Source of the DNA: GCA-2733415 sp964276095
GTDB taxonomy: Bacteria; Bacteroidota; Bacteroidia; Flavobacteriales; Flavobacteriaceae
Reading direction: 5' to 3'
NCBI GenBank assembly: GCA_964276095.1
Contig: CAXYDR010000003.1
Coordinates: forward strand, 992,001 to 1,056,000
DNA length: 64,000 nucleotides
This document shows positions 41,758-51,844 of the stretch, piece by piece (position 1 is the first letter of the stretch; each line of letters opens with the position of its first letter). The notes beneath the pieces are model-generated. The model was given only the letters and a program-made list of their open reading frames with translations, was not told where the DNA came from and made no database searches. Made by a program: the position numbers and the translations under genes.

Positions 41758-44700
41758 ATGATATGCTGACTAAATACAAGCTTTTGAACCCAGCTAAGTT
41801 TTGGGTCATCGTTTTTTTGAGTTTACTACCTATACTATTATTTGCTCAACTGCCAGATCTTAAATTTGAGCATATTACAATCGAAGATGGGCTCTCTCAA
41901 AGCTCTGGTCTTTGCCTTATACAAGATAGTCAAGGGTTTATATGGATTGGAACAGAGGATGGTTTAAATAAATATGATGGTTATAACTTTAAAATTTACA
42001 AGAACGAAATTGAAAATCCTTACAGTATAAGCTTCGACCATATTTATTCTTTATATGAAGATGATTCTCAAGTAATTTGGGTGGGGACTAATGGAGGTGG
42101 CTTGAATAAGTTTGATCACGAACTTGATAGGTTTATTTCTTTTAAACACAAGCCTAATGATTCATCCAGCATAAGTAACAATGCTGTTAGGACAATATTC
42201 AAAGATAGCTATGGCATACTCTGGTTAGGTACAGATGGAGGTGGGCTGAATAGATTAGTAGAAAGCAAAGGAAAAACAGCTTCAAATAAAGATGGTGAAT
42301 TCATTAGATATGTGTCCCAGCCCAATGATTCCAGTAGTTTATCGAATAATTATGTTTCTTCAATTTATGAAGACAAAAACAAAGTACTATGGGTTGGCAC
42401 AAAAGATGGCCTGAATAAATACAACAGAGAGGACGATGTGTTTACTCATTATAAAAATGACCCAAAAAACAAAAATTCTATAAGCGTCAATCACGTCACT
42501 TCCATTTTTGAAGATTATACTGGAATGTTATGGATAGGAACAGATGGCGGAGGATTAAATGTATATGATAGTAAAAAACAGGTATTTAAACACTACTTAA
42601 ATACCCCCAACAATCCTTATAGTTTAAGTGACAATTCCGTGAATACAATCTATGAAGATAAAGCTGGTTTATTATGGGTAGGTACAGAAATAGGGTTGAA
42701 TACTTTTAATCGTAAAAAAAACAATTTCTTACGTACCCTACATGAAGAGAATAACCCTTTAAGTTTAGCAGGGAATAGAATTATGACCATAGCCGAAACC
42801 GTTTCAGGTAAGATATTACTTGGAAACTACAACGGTGGGTTTGATATTTATAACAAGAATCAAAAAAAATTCAAGCACTTTCGCAAAAATCTATCTGACC
42901 CAAATAGTTTAAGAGATAATGTTGTTTATGCTTTTTATGAAGATATAAACAGAACAATATGGGTGGGCACCTCTAATGGAATGGAATTGTTCCAAAGAGA
43001 TAACGGCAAGTTTATCCATTTCGAAAATAATGAGTCTGACAAAAACAGTATTGGTAAAGGGTTTGTAACTTATTTTGATGAAGACAAAGATGGAAATTTA
43101 TGGATCGCAACCTTTGGGAGTGGAGTAGCTAGGTACAATAGAAAAAACAATACATTCAAATACTTTAAAAATATTCCCGCAGACCCAAATAGCCTTAGTT
43201 ACGATTATTTAAGATCAATTTATATTGACCAAAAAAATGTCCTCTGGGTTGGAACTTTTGGTGCAGGATTGGATAAACTTGACCTTAATACTTTGGACGA
43301 GAACCATCCAGTATTTATTCATTATTCTAATGATATTTCAGAAAACAATAGTTTGGATGATAATTATATCTTTTCCTTTTACGAAGAAGAAGATGGAACA
43401 CTTTGGGTAGGAACCTATGGAGGCTTGAATCTATTGAATAGAGAAAAAGGAACGTTTAAACGACATCCTTTTTCTTATAAAGGCAAAATAATTCTAGACA
43501 AATATGCTGCTTTTTGCATTAAGAAATCCGATAAAAACACATTTTGGATTGGTTCTAAAAAAGGGCTGCTAAAATTCGATAAAAAATCTGGGAGTTTCAC
43601 AGAAATACTTCAGGAAAAAGACGGCTTGCCCAATAACGTTGTTTATGGCATACTAGAAGATGAAAGAAATAATTTATGGCTAAGCACGAACAAGGGTTTA
43701 AGCAACTATAACCCAAGCAAGAAAACATTCATAAATTATGATACTTCTGATGGCATTCAAAGTAATGAATTTAACGCTTGTGCGTTTTTAAAAAGCACAG
43801 ATGGTGAAATGTTTTTCGGAGGAATAAATGGATTTAATTCTTTTTTTTCTAAAGACATTGTTCCTGATAAGTTTAAACCACCTGTTGTAATTACAGACTT
43901 TAAACTCCTAAATGAGTCCGTCAATATTAGCGAAGATTCTCCGTTAAAAAAACATATTAGTGATACAGAAGAAATTACACTTACGCATAACGATAATATA
44001 TTTTCTCTAACGTTTACAGCTCTAGAATATACTTATCCAAAGAAAAATAAGTATAAATACAAATTACATAATTTTGAAGAAAAATGGCAATATACCACTG
44101 AAAATTTAATTGCCAGCTATACCAACTTAGACCCAGGAGAGTATGTGTTTATAGTTAAAGCTACCAATAATGATGGTCACTGGAATGAAGAAGGAGCATC
44201 GCTTAATATTATTATACTTCCCCCATGGTGGTTAACCTGGTGGGCCAAGTTACTCTATGTGATTACCGCTGTTTTACTTGTTTTAGCTTTAATACGATAC
44301 CGAACAGCGAATCTTATAAAACATAAAAAAATACTGGAACAAACTGTTGAAATGCGAACTGTAAAAGTGGTTTCGACACTTAATAAACTGAAAAGTACTC
44401 AAGAGCAATTAGTGCGGTCAGAAAAAATGGCAGCTTTAGGTATACTTACAGCAGGTGTCGCCCATGAAATTAATAACCCTATAAATTTTATTTCTAGTGG
44501 TGCTCATAGTTTAGATAAAGATTTTAAAGACTTGTTACATATATTGAATAGCCTTAAAGCATTGCCTCAATATGGGGAATCCTTAAAAGAAAGGTCAGAA
44601 ATAATTCGTAAATTAGAAGAGGAATACGCTTATGATGAACTCATCCAATACATCCCTCAAACAATTGAAGATATTAAAGAAGGTGTAAATAGAACAACAG

Positions 44701-45215
44701 AAATAATAAAAGGGCTCCTACTCTATTCTCGATCTGATAAAAGTGAACTTCAAAAGGCCGATATTCATGAAAGTATTGATGCCTCTTTAATTCTTTTAAA
44801 AGATAAGTTTAAATATACTATTAAGATTGTTAAAGAATATGACTCTACTATTGAAAAAATAGAATGCTACCCTGGACAACTTATTCAAGTTTTTACTAAT
44901 TTTATAGACAACGCTATAGATGCGATAAACAATAAAGGTACCATAACAATTACTACTGCATTAAAAAACAAACAAATAGTAATTTCAATTAAAGATACTG
45001 GTGTTGGAATCCCAAATACTATTTTAACAAAAATATTCGACCCCTTCTTTACTACAAAAGAGGTGGGGAAAGGAACGGGCTTAGGTTTATCTATTTGCCA
45101 AGGTATTATTAATAATCATAAAGGTAATATCGAGGTAAATAGTGAAGTTGGAAAAGGAACAGAATTTATAATAACCCTACCTATTAATTTTAAACAAGAA
45201 GAAAATGGAGCATAA
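41751..45215 (+). CDS. Sensor histidine kinase with two-component-regulator propeller
   Basis: 1154 residues. A signal or anchor segment at about 17-33 is followed by a long periplasmic region (40-690) of reg_prop-type propeller blades (LWVGTNGGGLNKFD, LWIGTDGGGLNVYD, LWVGTFGAGLDKLD and about ten more), then a Y_Y_Y domain (about 740-825), a membrane helix (about 828-850), a coiled coil, a HisKA-type domain with phospho-acceptor His905 in TAGVAHEINNPINF, and an HATPase domain (NFIDNAIDAI, DTGVGIP, GTGLGLSICQG). Unlike canonical hybrid one-gene systems of this architecture it ends after the ATPase, with no receiver or AraC domain. The receivers are in the next gene, which overlaps by 11 nt. 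Confidence 0.9.
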   Translation: MLNDMLTKYKLLNPAKFWVIVFLSLLPILLFAQLPDLKFEHITIEDGLSQSSGLCLIQDSQGFIWIGTEDGLNKYDGYNFKIYKNEIENPYSISFDHIYSLYEDDSQVIWVGTNGGGLNKFDHELDRFISFKHKPNDSSSISNNAVRTIFKDSYGILWLGTDGGGLNRLVESKGKTASNKDGEFIRYVSQPNDSSSLSNNYVSSIYEDKNKVLWVGTKDGLNKYNREDDVFTHYKNDPKNKNSISVNHVTSIFEDYTGMLWIGTDGGGLNVYDSKKQVFKHYLNTPNNPYSLSDNSVNTIYEDKAGLLWVGTEIGLNTFNRKKNNFLRTLHEENNPLSLAGNRIMTIAETVSGKILLGNYNGGFDIYNKNQKKFKHFRKNLSDPNSLRDNVVYAFYEDINRTIWVGTSNGMELFQRDNGKFIHFENNESDKNSIGKGFVTYFDEDKDGNLWIATFGSGVARYNRKNNTFKYFKNIPADPNSLSYDYLRSIYIDQKNVLWVGTFGAGLDKLDLNTLDENHPVFIHYSNDISENNSLDDNYIFSFYEEEDGTLWVGTYGGLNLLNREKGTFKRHPFSYKGKIILDKYAAFCIKKSDKNTFWIGSKKGLLKFDKKSGSFTEILQEKDGLPNNVVYGILEDERNNLWLSTNKGLSNYNPSKKTFINYDTSDGIQSNEFNACAFLKSTDGEMFFGGINGFNSFFSKDIVPDKFKPPVVITDFKLLNESVNISEDSPLKKHISDTEEITLTHNDNIFSLTFTALEYTYPKKNKYKYKLHNFEEKWQYTTENLIASYTNLDPGEYVFIVKATNNDGHWNEEGASLNIIILPPWWLTWWAKLLYVITAVLLVLALIRYRTANLIKHKKILEQTVEMRTVKVVSTLNKLKSTQEQLVRSEKMAALGILTAGVAHEINNPINFISSGAHSLDKDFKDLLHILNSLKALPQYGESLKERSEIIRKLEEEYAYDELIQYIPQTIEDIKEGVNRTTEIIKGLLLYSRSDKSELQKADIHESIDASLILLKDKFKYTIKIVKEYDSTIEKIECYPGQLIQVFTNFIDNAIDAINNKGTITITTALKNKQIVISIKDTGVGIPNTILTKIFDPFFTTKEVGKGTGLGLSICQGIINNHKGNIEVNSEVGKGTEFIITLPINFKQEENGA

Positions 45216-47916
45216 AAAGTTAATCATTTTATATGTTGATGATGAAGATATAAACCTCCGAGCTTTTAAATCAAGTTTTAGGAGGGAGTTTACAATTTAC
45301 ACTGCAAGCTCTGCTTCAGAGGGTTTAAAGATATTACAATCTGAAAAAGTAGATGTTGTCATAACAGATCAGCGTATGCCAGACACTTCTGGTGTTGAAT
45401 TTTTAAAACAAATACAAGAACTACTTCCTTCTATACCTCCAAGCAGATTAATGCTTTCTGGTTTTAGTAAAACTCAAGCTATCGAAGATGCCTACACAAA
45501 TTATAATTTATTTAAATTTATTTCTAAACCTTGGAATAAAAAAGATATACGTCAGCTAATACACGAATCTGTAAAAACAGAAAATTATACTCCAGCAGAA
45601 AAAAATGTAATAGTTGAAAATCTTAAAAATGAAAAATACAACATCCTTTATGTAGATGATGAAGGAATTAATTTAAGGACTTTCGAAACTAACTTCCGTA
45701 GAGATTTTAATGTATTTAAGGCAATTTCTCCAAAAGAAGGGTTTAAGATTCTTAAAGAAAATAAAATTCATGCAGTTATTTCAGACCAAAGAATGCCTGA
45801 AATGAGTGGAATTGAATTTCTGAAAAAAGTTAAGAATGAGCATCCAAATATTAGTCTCATTCTCTTAACCGGTTATACAGATTACGAGCCATTAAAAGAC
45901 GCCATTAATAATAATACACTCTGGGGTTATCTTAACAAACCTTATGATTATGATTATTTAAAATCAACAATAAATAAAGGCATTGATTCGTATCAATTAA
46001 AAAATGATAAAGATATTCTGAATAAAGAGTTAGATTTTCGAAGAGAGCGGCTAGATAAAATGATGGATACAGCTCTTGATGGTATTATTACTATTGACGA
46101 AAACCAATATATTATTGATATAAACAGAGCGGCATGTAAATTATTTGGTTACAAATTTGAAGACTTAATAGGTAAACCTATAACTTTATTAATACCTAAA
46201 GAAAAAAAAACAATACAAACTGAGCAAATCAAAGCTTTTAATCTTGAAACAAATCTAACAGAAAAAACAGGTAGTCATATGGTGATTATCGGATTTACAT
46301 CAGCAGGAGAAAAGGTTTGGTTAGAATCTTCCTTTTCTAAGCAAGAAAACCATGGTCAATATTATTATCATGCCTTTATCAGGGATGTTACTGAAAAGTT
46401 AAAAACTCAAAAAAAACTCAAAGAAAATGAGTTTAGGTTAAAAAAAGCACAGCGAATAGCTCATATTGGCTACTGGAACTACGACCATATTAATAAAAAG
46501 CATTATTGGTCGGATGAGTTATTTAGAATTTTAAATATGTTACCTAAAGAAATTCAAGAATCTTATGAAACTTATTCTGACAATATTCACCCTGATGATA
46601 AAGACAGGTTTCAAGAAATACATTTCTATGCTATAGAGTTTAAAAAACCTTTTAACATTAGTTACCGCCTACTATTTAATGACTCCTCAATTAAATATGT
46701 TCAACATATTGTTGAATTTGGTTTTGATCCGTCTAGTAATACATCCAATTATTTTGGTACGGTTCAAGACATAACATCCAAAGTACTTACTGAACAAAAG
46801 CTTAATGAGAGTGAAGAACGGTTTAAATTAGCTATGAAAGGAGCTAATGATGGCTTATGGGATTATAATATAGTTGATAATACTATTTACTACTCTCCAC
46901 GATATAAACAAATGCTTGGTTATGAGGATACAGAATTTAAAAATGATATTAATTCATGGTATGAACTCATACATCCTGATGATGCTGAAAAAGCTCTACA
47001 AGAAGTAGATACATTTTTAAATGCAACCATTCCTGAAACAAATTATGCATCCGAATTTAGGTTAAAACACAAAAATGGCAGCTATCTAAACATTCTCTCT
47101 AGAGCGTATGGTGTACATTCTGAATCAGGTGAATTAATCCGAGTTATAGGTACTCATACTGATATAACTCCACTTAAAAATATTGAAAACAAGTTATTAA
47201 AGCTCAATAGTAGTCTTGAAAAAAAGGTAACACTTCGAACCAGAAAACTAGAAAATGCAAATGAACTACTCAAAGAACAACATCGTATTATAGAAATACA
47301 GAAAAAAAACATGATTAGTGAGGTAAAAGAAATTCATCACAGGGTAAAAAACAACTTGCAAATAGTAAACAGTCTGCTATCTCTTCAATCACGTAAAATT
47401 GAAGATAAAAAAACCTTGAATATCTTTAAAGAAGTTCAAAATAGAGTAATTTCAATGTCTCTACTTCACGAAACGCTATACCGTACTGATGATTTAAAAA
47501 ATATCAATATTGAAAATCATTTTAAAGAATTAGTTAAAAATCTTTTAAAAAATTATAAAGTCGAAAAAATTGTGGCTTTGGATATTAATATTGAAAATCT
47601 ACATTTCGGATTAAAGACATTGGTGCCCTTGGGATTAATTATTAATGAAATAATCACAAACTCTCTAAAATATGCTTTCAAAAACAGTGAAAATGGGGTG
47701 ATAAACATTTCATTAATACATATTGAAGGTTTAAAATATCAATTATTAATTGGAGATGATGGAATTGGAATAACCAAAGAAGTTTGGGAGAAGGAATCTA
47801 CCTCTCTTGGAAAAAAACTTATTTATATTTTCACTAAACAATTAAACGGATCTATAGAATTACTAGATAAATCAGGAACCAATTTTAAAATATTGTTTGA
47901 AGATATTGACTTATAA
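45205..47916 (+). CDS. Double-receiver, triple-PAS histidine kinase of the HisKA_2 family
   Basis: 903 residues, no membrane segment. Two receiver domains come first (about 5-130 with ITDQRMPDTSG, and 145-265 with ISDQRMPEMSG; both keep the acidic pair and the phospho-Asp). PAS domains follow at about 280-395, 405-525 and 530-660 (for example IDENQYIIDINRAACKLFGY). A coiled coil leads to the HisKA_2 motif VKEIHHRVKNNLQIVNSLLS (His711 or His712) and a HATPase domain (IINEIITNSLKYAFK, LIGDDGIGI). It should receive phosphate from the overlapping upstream kinase and itself phosphorylate an unlinked regulator. Confidence 0.9.
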   Translation: MEHKKLIILYVDDEDINLRAFKSSFRREFTIYTASSASEGLKILQSEKVDVVITDQRMPDTSGVEFLKQIQELLPSIPPSRLMLSGFSKTQAIEDAYTNYNLFKFISKPWNKKDIRQLIHESVKTENYTPAEKNVIVENLKNEKYNILYVDDEGINLRTFETNFRRDFNVFKAISPKEGFKILKENKIHAVISDQRMPEMSGIEFLKKVKNEHPNISLILLTGYTDYEPLKDAINNNTLWGYLNKPYDYDYLKSTINKGIDSYQLKNDKDILNKELDFRRERLDKMMDTALDGIITIDENQYIIDINRAACKLFGYKFEDLIGKPITLLIPKEKKTIQTEQIKAFNLETNLTEKTGSHMVIIGFTSAGEKVWLESSFSKQENHGQYYYHAFIRDVTEKLKTQKKLKENEFRLKKAQRIAHIGYWNYDHINKKHYWSDELFRILNMLPKEIQESYETYSDNIHPDDKDRFQEIHFYAIEFKKPFNISYRLLFNDSSIKYVQHIVEFGFDPSSNTSNYFGTVQDITSKVLTEQKLNESEERFKLAMKGANDGLWDYNIVDNTIYYSPRYKQMLGYEDTEFKNDINSWYELIHPDDAEKALQEVDTFLNATIPETNYASEFRLKHKNGSYLNILSRAYGVHSESGELIRVIGTHTDITPLKNIENKLLKLNSSLEKKVTLRTRKLENANELLKEQHRIIEIQKKNMISEVKEIHHRVKNNLQIVNSLLSLQSRKIEDKKTLNIFKEVQNRVISMSLLHETLYRTDDLKNINIENHFKELVKNLLKNYKVEKIVALDINIENLHFGLKTLVPLGLIINEIITNSLKYAFKNSENGVINISLIHIEGLKYQLLIGDDGIGITKEVWEKESTSLGKKLIYIFTKQLNGSIELLDKSGTNFKILFEDIDL

Positions 47917-47996
47917 AATACTTCCCTCATAAGTTTTGAGGTTCCATAAACCTCAAAGCAATTGGCGTTTCTAAACCAGAAACAAGACAAGCCTAA

Positions 47997-48923
47997 TTAT
48001 AAAGCAGCTCTTACACTATTTTCTTGGAGCAATAGGCAGTTGTAAATAAATGAATTTATAGGAGTTTCAATTCCTAATTCAATCCCTTGTTTTACAACAA
48101 ATCCATTAAAGTTTTCTAACTCACTTGGTTTCTTTCCCATCATATCCCGTTGCATGGATGCTGTTGTTTCAAATGGCATTTGATGAAACATTTTTAAAGT
48201 ACGTTCCACATCAGATTCAGAAATCTGTACTCCTTTTACATTTGCTATTTGCTTGATTTCCTGAGCAGTTTTCAACATCATATCCATGATTACCTCATTT
48301 TGATTCATTTCACCAAACACGCTTCTGGTCAAAGCACCAATACCACTTACAGTAGTAATAAACATAAATTTTCTCCAAATATCTAAGTGAATGTTTTCTG
48401 AATGTTTATTCTTGAAATTTGCTTTATCAAAAACCAATTTCAATTGAGTAACTCGTTTCGTGTGTTCATTATTATATTCTCCAAAAATAATTTCTGGTTC
48501 AAAGGCAAAATGATTTATTATTCCATAATCTTCAACTTTACTCACAATTTTGCATAATCCTACAAGTACATTTTGTGAATTTAAAACCGTACGCAATTTA
48601 TCTGCATTATCAGCACCGTTTTGTAATGGCAACACCATCGTGTTTTTACCTACAATAGGTTTAATTATTTGTGCTACATCTGTGATTTGCCACGATTTTA
48701 CTCCAAGTAAAATTAAATCAGGGCTTACTAATGTATTTACATCATCTGTCACTTCAGGGTGGATTATAAAACCGCCATTAATACTTTTTATTTGAAGACC
48801 ATTCTTTTTAATTGCTTCTAGCTGTTTTCCCCTAGCAATAAACTTCACATTAAAACCTGCCTTATGTAATTTAGCTCCAAAATATCCTCCAACACCACCT
48901 GTACCAAATACAATAATATTCAT
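47997..48923 (-). CDS. panE: 2-dehydropantoate 2-reductase family protein
   Basis: 308 residues. The N-terminal Rossmann domain has GTGGVGGYFGAKL (residues 7-19); an ARG at 31-33 fits NADPH binding; the linker PLQNGADNADKL and the C-terminal helical domain (KFMFITTVSGIGALTRSVFG) with the catalytic Lys region and SSMQRD-type motif (TTASMQRDMMGKKPSELENF) match ApbA/PanE. These enzymes reduce ketopantoate to pantoate in vitamin B5 synthesis, though many paralogues act on other 2-oxoacids, so the gene symbol is provisional. It has its own promoter. Confidence 0.8.
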   Translation of the reverse strand: MNIIVFGTGGVGGYFGAKLHKAGFNVKFIARGKQLEAIKKNGLQIKSINGGFIIHPEVTDDVNTLVSPDLILLGVKSWQITDVAQIIKPIVGKNTMVLPLQNGADNADKLRTVLNSQNVLVGLCKIVSKVEDYGIINHFAFEPEIIFGEYNNEHTKRVTQLKLVFDKANFKNKHSENIHLDIWRKFMFITTVSGIGALTRSVFGEMNQNEVIMDMMLKTAQEIKQIANVKGVQISESDVERTLKMFHQMPFETTASMQRDMMGKKPSELENFNGFVVKQGIELGIETPINSFIYNCLLLQENSVRAAL

Positions 48924-48948
48924 TTTTTTTAAATCTAAAAGTTCCTCT

Positions 48949-48977
48949 CAAAATTACTCTTAAACTCCGAAAGCCAA
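48949..48977 (-). promoter_or_regulatory. Promoter of the panE-like gene
   Basis: On the minus strand a TTG (48977 to 48975) and TAATTTTG (48956 to 48949) are separated by 18 nt. Confidence 0.55.
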
Positions 48978-49046
48978 AAGTTTAGTTAATTTAATTATCA
49001 GTTCTTTATTCTTTTAGTATTTTTACCCTTTACTTACACTTATTTT

Positions 49047-49922
49047 ATGAGCAATTCTTTTGATAAATATCAAAAAAGACGATTAATATCATCTTACTTC
49101 TCTGTAATCATCAGTATCACTTTGGTACTATTTTTATTGGGTGTATTAGGGATGTTACTTATTAATGCTCGTAAAGTAGAAACACATTTTAAAGAACAAA
49201 TAGCTTTATCTATTGATTTAAAAGAAAATGTAAAGGAAATTGAAATTGCACAACTTCAAAAGAATCTAAAACTTTCTGACTACGTTAAATCAACTCGTTT
49301 TATATCTAAAGATGAAGCTGCTGAAATTGCTCAAGTAGAAAACGGAGAGAAATTCATGGATTTTATTGGATACAATCCCTTTCAGAACTCTATTGATGTA
49401 TATTTAAATAGTGAGTTTGTTACGTTAAACAAACTGGAAGAAATTAAAACTGATTTATTACAAAAAAGTTACGTGGATGAGGTTAGATATGACATTGACC
49501 TAGTTTCATTAATGAACAAAAATGTTAAAAGAATAAGTTTTTGGTTAATCGCCATTAGTGTGATTTTTGCATTTATAGCTATGTTATTAATTAACAGTTC
49601 AATTAGACTTGCCGTATATTCTAAACGATTTATTATAAAAACCATGCAAATGGTTGGCGCTACAAAACACTTTATTAGAAGACCATTTATTTGGAAAAGT
49701 ATTCGTTTAGGAATTATTGGCTCCCTACTTTCTGTTGCAGGATTAGTGGTAGTTGCATATTATTTAGACAAAAATTTACCTGAACTTAACTTACTATCAA
49801 AACCTTCTCTTTTTGCATCATTGTGTTTAGGGATTGTGCTTTTAGGAATTCTAATTACCTGGATTAGTACTTTTTTTGCTACCCAACGTTTCCTAAACTT
49901 AAAAACCGACGATTTATACTAG
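49047..49922 (+). CDS. ftsX: Cell-division permease FtsX
   Basis: 291 residues. A first membrane helix (about 18-38, YFSVIISITLVLFLLGVLGM) is followed by an extracytoplasmic domain (40-165) and three further helices (about 168-188, 217-240, 263-285) with the conserved MQMVGATKHFIRRPFIWKSI loop, the pattern of FtsX. FtsX pairs with the ATPase FtsE, not in this window, to control peptidoglycan hydrolases at the septum. It starts the ftsX-DUF3098-uppP-truB cluster typical of flavobacteria. Confidence 0.9.
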   Translation: MSNSFDKYQKRRLISSYFSVIISITLVLFLLGVLGMLLINARKVETHFKEQIALSIDLKENVKEIEIAQLQKNLKLSDYVKSTRFISKDEAAEIAQVENGEKFMDFIGYNPFQNSIDVYLNSEFVTLNKLEEIKTDLLQKSYVDEVRYDIDLVSLMNKNVKRISFWLIAISVIFAFIAMLLINSSIRLAVYSKRFIIKTMQMVGATKHFIRRPFIWKSIRLGIIGSLLSVAGLVVVAYYLDKNLPELNLLSKPSLFASLCLGIVLLGILITWISTFFATQRFLNLKTDDLY

Positions 49923-49956
49923 CCAACAATTGGCCATTTAAACATACTATTCTACT

Positions 49957-50205
49957 ATGAGTAAAAACGACAAACCAGATTTTATTTTCAAAAAAGGAAA
50001 TTACAAGCTTATGTTTATTGGCTTAGCAGTAATTGCAATTGGTTTTTTATTAATGTCAGGTGGTGGTAGTGACGATCCGAATGTTTTTAATCCGGCCATC
50101 TACAATTTTCAACGTATTCGTTTAGCACCAACTTTAGTGTTAATAGGTTTTGGAATTCAAGTCTATGCAATTCTTTTTAATAACAAAAAGAAGAAAGAAG
50201 ATTAA
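49957..50205 (+). CDS. DUF3098 membrane protein
   Basis: 82 residues: MSKNDKPDFIFKKGNYKLMF, a first helix (IGLAVIAIGFLLMSGGG), a DDPNVFNP turn, a second helix (LAPTLVLIGFGIQVYAILF) and a Lys-rich tail. This is the DUF3098 pattern, always small and two-helix, usually between ftsX and uppP. Function unknown. It lies directly against uppP. Confidence 0.85.
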   Translation: MSKNDKPDFIFKKGNYKLMFIGLAVIAIGFLLMSGGGSDDPNVFNPAIYNFQRIRLAPTLVLIGFGIQVYAILFNNKKKKED

Positions 50206-51000
50206 ATGGAAATTATCAAAGCGATTATCCTTGGTATTGTTCAAGGACTAACAGAGTTTTTACCAGTATCTTCTTCAGGACATTTAGAACTTGGAAAAGC
50301 AATTTTAGGCGAAACTTCTGCAGGAGAAGAAAGTCTGTTATTTACTGTAGTCTTACATTTTGCAACAGCATTAAGTACGGTTGTTATTTTCAGAAAAGAC
50401 ATTTTTGATCTTGTAAAAGGATTGTTGCAATTTAAATGGAATGCCGAAACTCAGTTTGCCTTTAAAATTGGATTATCAATGATCCCTGCAGTATTTATTG
50501 GTTTGTTTTTTGAAGAAGAACTCGAGCAATTTTTCGGAAGCAGTATTATGTTTGTGGGATTCATGCTGTTAATTACAGGAGCATTATTATTTTTAGCTGA
50601 TAGAGCTAAGAATACAACCAAAAACGTATCCATACCAAATTCAGTATTAATAGGGATTTCTCAAGCAATTGCAATGTTACCTGGGATTTCACGTTCTGGA
50701 GCAACCATATCAACCTCTGTGTTATTAGGTGTAGATAAAACTAAAGCTGCACGTTTTTCATTTTTAATGGTAGTGCCATTAATATTCGGGAAAATTGCAA
50801 AAGATGTTTTAGGGGGTGACATTTCATTTGAATCACATCAAATTATTCCTTTATCTGCTGGATTTATTGCCGCATTTGTTTCAGGACTATTTGCGTGTAC
50901 TTGGATGATATCCTTGGTTAAGAAAAGTAAACTTTCTTACTTTGCCTACTACTGTTTTGCTATTGGTACAATTGCTATTATTTATACACTATTGAATTAA
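50206..51000 (+). CDS. uppP: Undecaprenyl-diphosphatase (BacA type)
   Basis: 264 residues, polytopic. The N-terminal motif IVQGLTEFLPVSSSGHLEL and the second active-site motif PGISRSGATISTSVLLG are the two conserved signatures of the UppP/BacA family (Glu, Ser, His and Arg of the active site). It recycles the lipid carrier undecaprenyl diphosphate for cell-wall synthesis in the inner membrane and gives some bacitracin tolerance. The ATG follows the DUF3098 stop with no gap. Confidence 0.95.
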   Translation: MEIIKAIILGIVQGLTEFLPVSSSGHLELGKAILGETSAGEESLLFTVVLHFATALSTVVIFRKDIFDLVKGLLQFKWNAETQFAFKIGLSMIPAVFIGLFFEEELEQFFGSSIMFVGFMLLITGALLFLADRAKNTTKNVSIPNSVLIGISQAIAMLPGISRSGATISTSVLLGVDKTKAARFSFLMVVPLIFGKIAKDVLGGDISFESHQIIPLSAGFIAAFVSGLFACTWMISLVKKSKLSYFAYYCFAIGTIAIIYTLLN

Positions 51001-51004
51001 GAAG

Positions 51005-51706
51005 ATGACTGCTGAAGAATTTAAATCCGGACAAATACTATTGATTGACAAACCATTAACTTGGAGTTCTTTTCAAGCGGTAAATAAAGTACGTTGGGTA
51101 ATTAGAAAAGCCTTTGATATTAAAAAAATAAAAGTTGGTCACGCTGGAACTTTAGATCCGTTAGCAACTGGCTTATTAGTTATTTGTACTGGTAAATTCA
51201 CAAAACGTTTGAGTGAGTTTCAAGGACAAATAAAAGAATATACTGGCGAAATTACTTTAGGAGGAACTACTCCTTCATACGACTTAGAGAGTGAAGTAAC
51301 AGAAACTTTCCCTACTGATCATATTACAGAAGAGTTGATTCATGAAACTACCAAACAATTCATTGGTGATATTCAACAAATGCCACCTGTTTTTTCTGCT
51401 TTAAAGAAAGATGGAAAACGTTTGTATGAATATGCAAGAAATAATGAAGAGGTAGTAATAACGCCTAGACAAGTAAATATTTCGGAATTTGAAATTACAA
51501 AAATTGATTTACCTAAGATAGAATTCAGAGTCGTTTGTAGCAAAGGAACTTATATTCGTTCTTTAGCTTTTGACTTCGGAAAAGCAGTACAATCTGGAGG
51601 ACATTTATCAGAATTACGTCGTACCAAAATTGGTGATTTTCATACTGATAATGCTATATGTCCTATTGCATTTGAAAAGCTGTATTTAGGCGAAGTAACG
51701 GAGTAA
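51005..51706 (+). CDS. truB: tRNA pseudouridine-55 synthase TruB
   Basis: 233 residues. The catalytic motif HAGTLDPLATGLL holds the nucleophile Asp (about residue 46); DKPLTWSSFQAVNKVR, VFSALKKDGKRLYEYAR and CSKGTYIRSLAFDFG are further family motifs. It converts U55 of the T loop in tRNAs. It is shorter than E. coli TruB because the C-terminal PUA-like domain is missing, which is normal in this phylum. The last gene of the cluster, 4 nt after uppP. Confidence 0.95.
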   Translation: MTAEEFKSGQILLIDKPLTWSSFQAVNKVRWVIRKAFDIKKIKVGHAGTLDPLATGLLVICTGKFTKRLSEFQGQIKEYTGEITLGGTTPSYDLESEVTETFPTDHITEELIHETTKQFIGDIQQMPPVFSALKKDGKRLYEYARNNEEVVITPRQVNISEFEITKIDLPKIEFRVVCSKGTYIRSLAFDFGKAVQSGGHLSELRRTKIGDFHTDNAICPIAFEKLYLGEVTE

Positions 51707-51714
51707 ATTCATAC

Positions 51715-51827
51715 TGTCATTTCGAAATGCAACGAAGCGAAATGAGAAATCACATCCTGAGAATAACAAAATATAAATCTACATAACACGTCTACTCTGG
51801 TGTGATTTCTCCTTCGTCGAAATGACA
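51715..51827. repeat. REP/BIME-like inverted repeat
   Basis: TGTCATTTCGAAATGCAACG and GAGAAATCAC on one side (51715-51755) face the complement GTGATTTCTCCTTCGTCGAA with ATGACA (51799-51827). Such TGTCATTTCGA-type palindromes are common between convergent genes in flavobacteria. Here they lie between truB and the thioredoxin-like gene. Confidence 0.65.
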
Positions 51828-51844
51828 ACTTTATTTTTTAGCTA

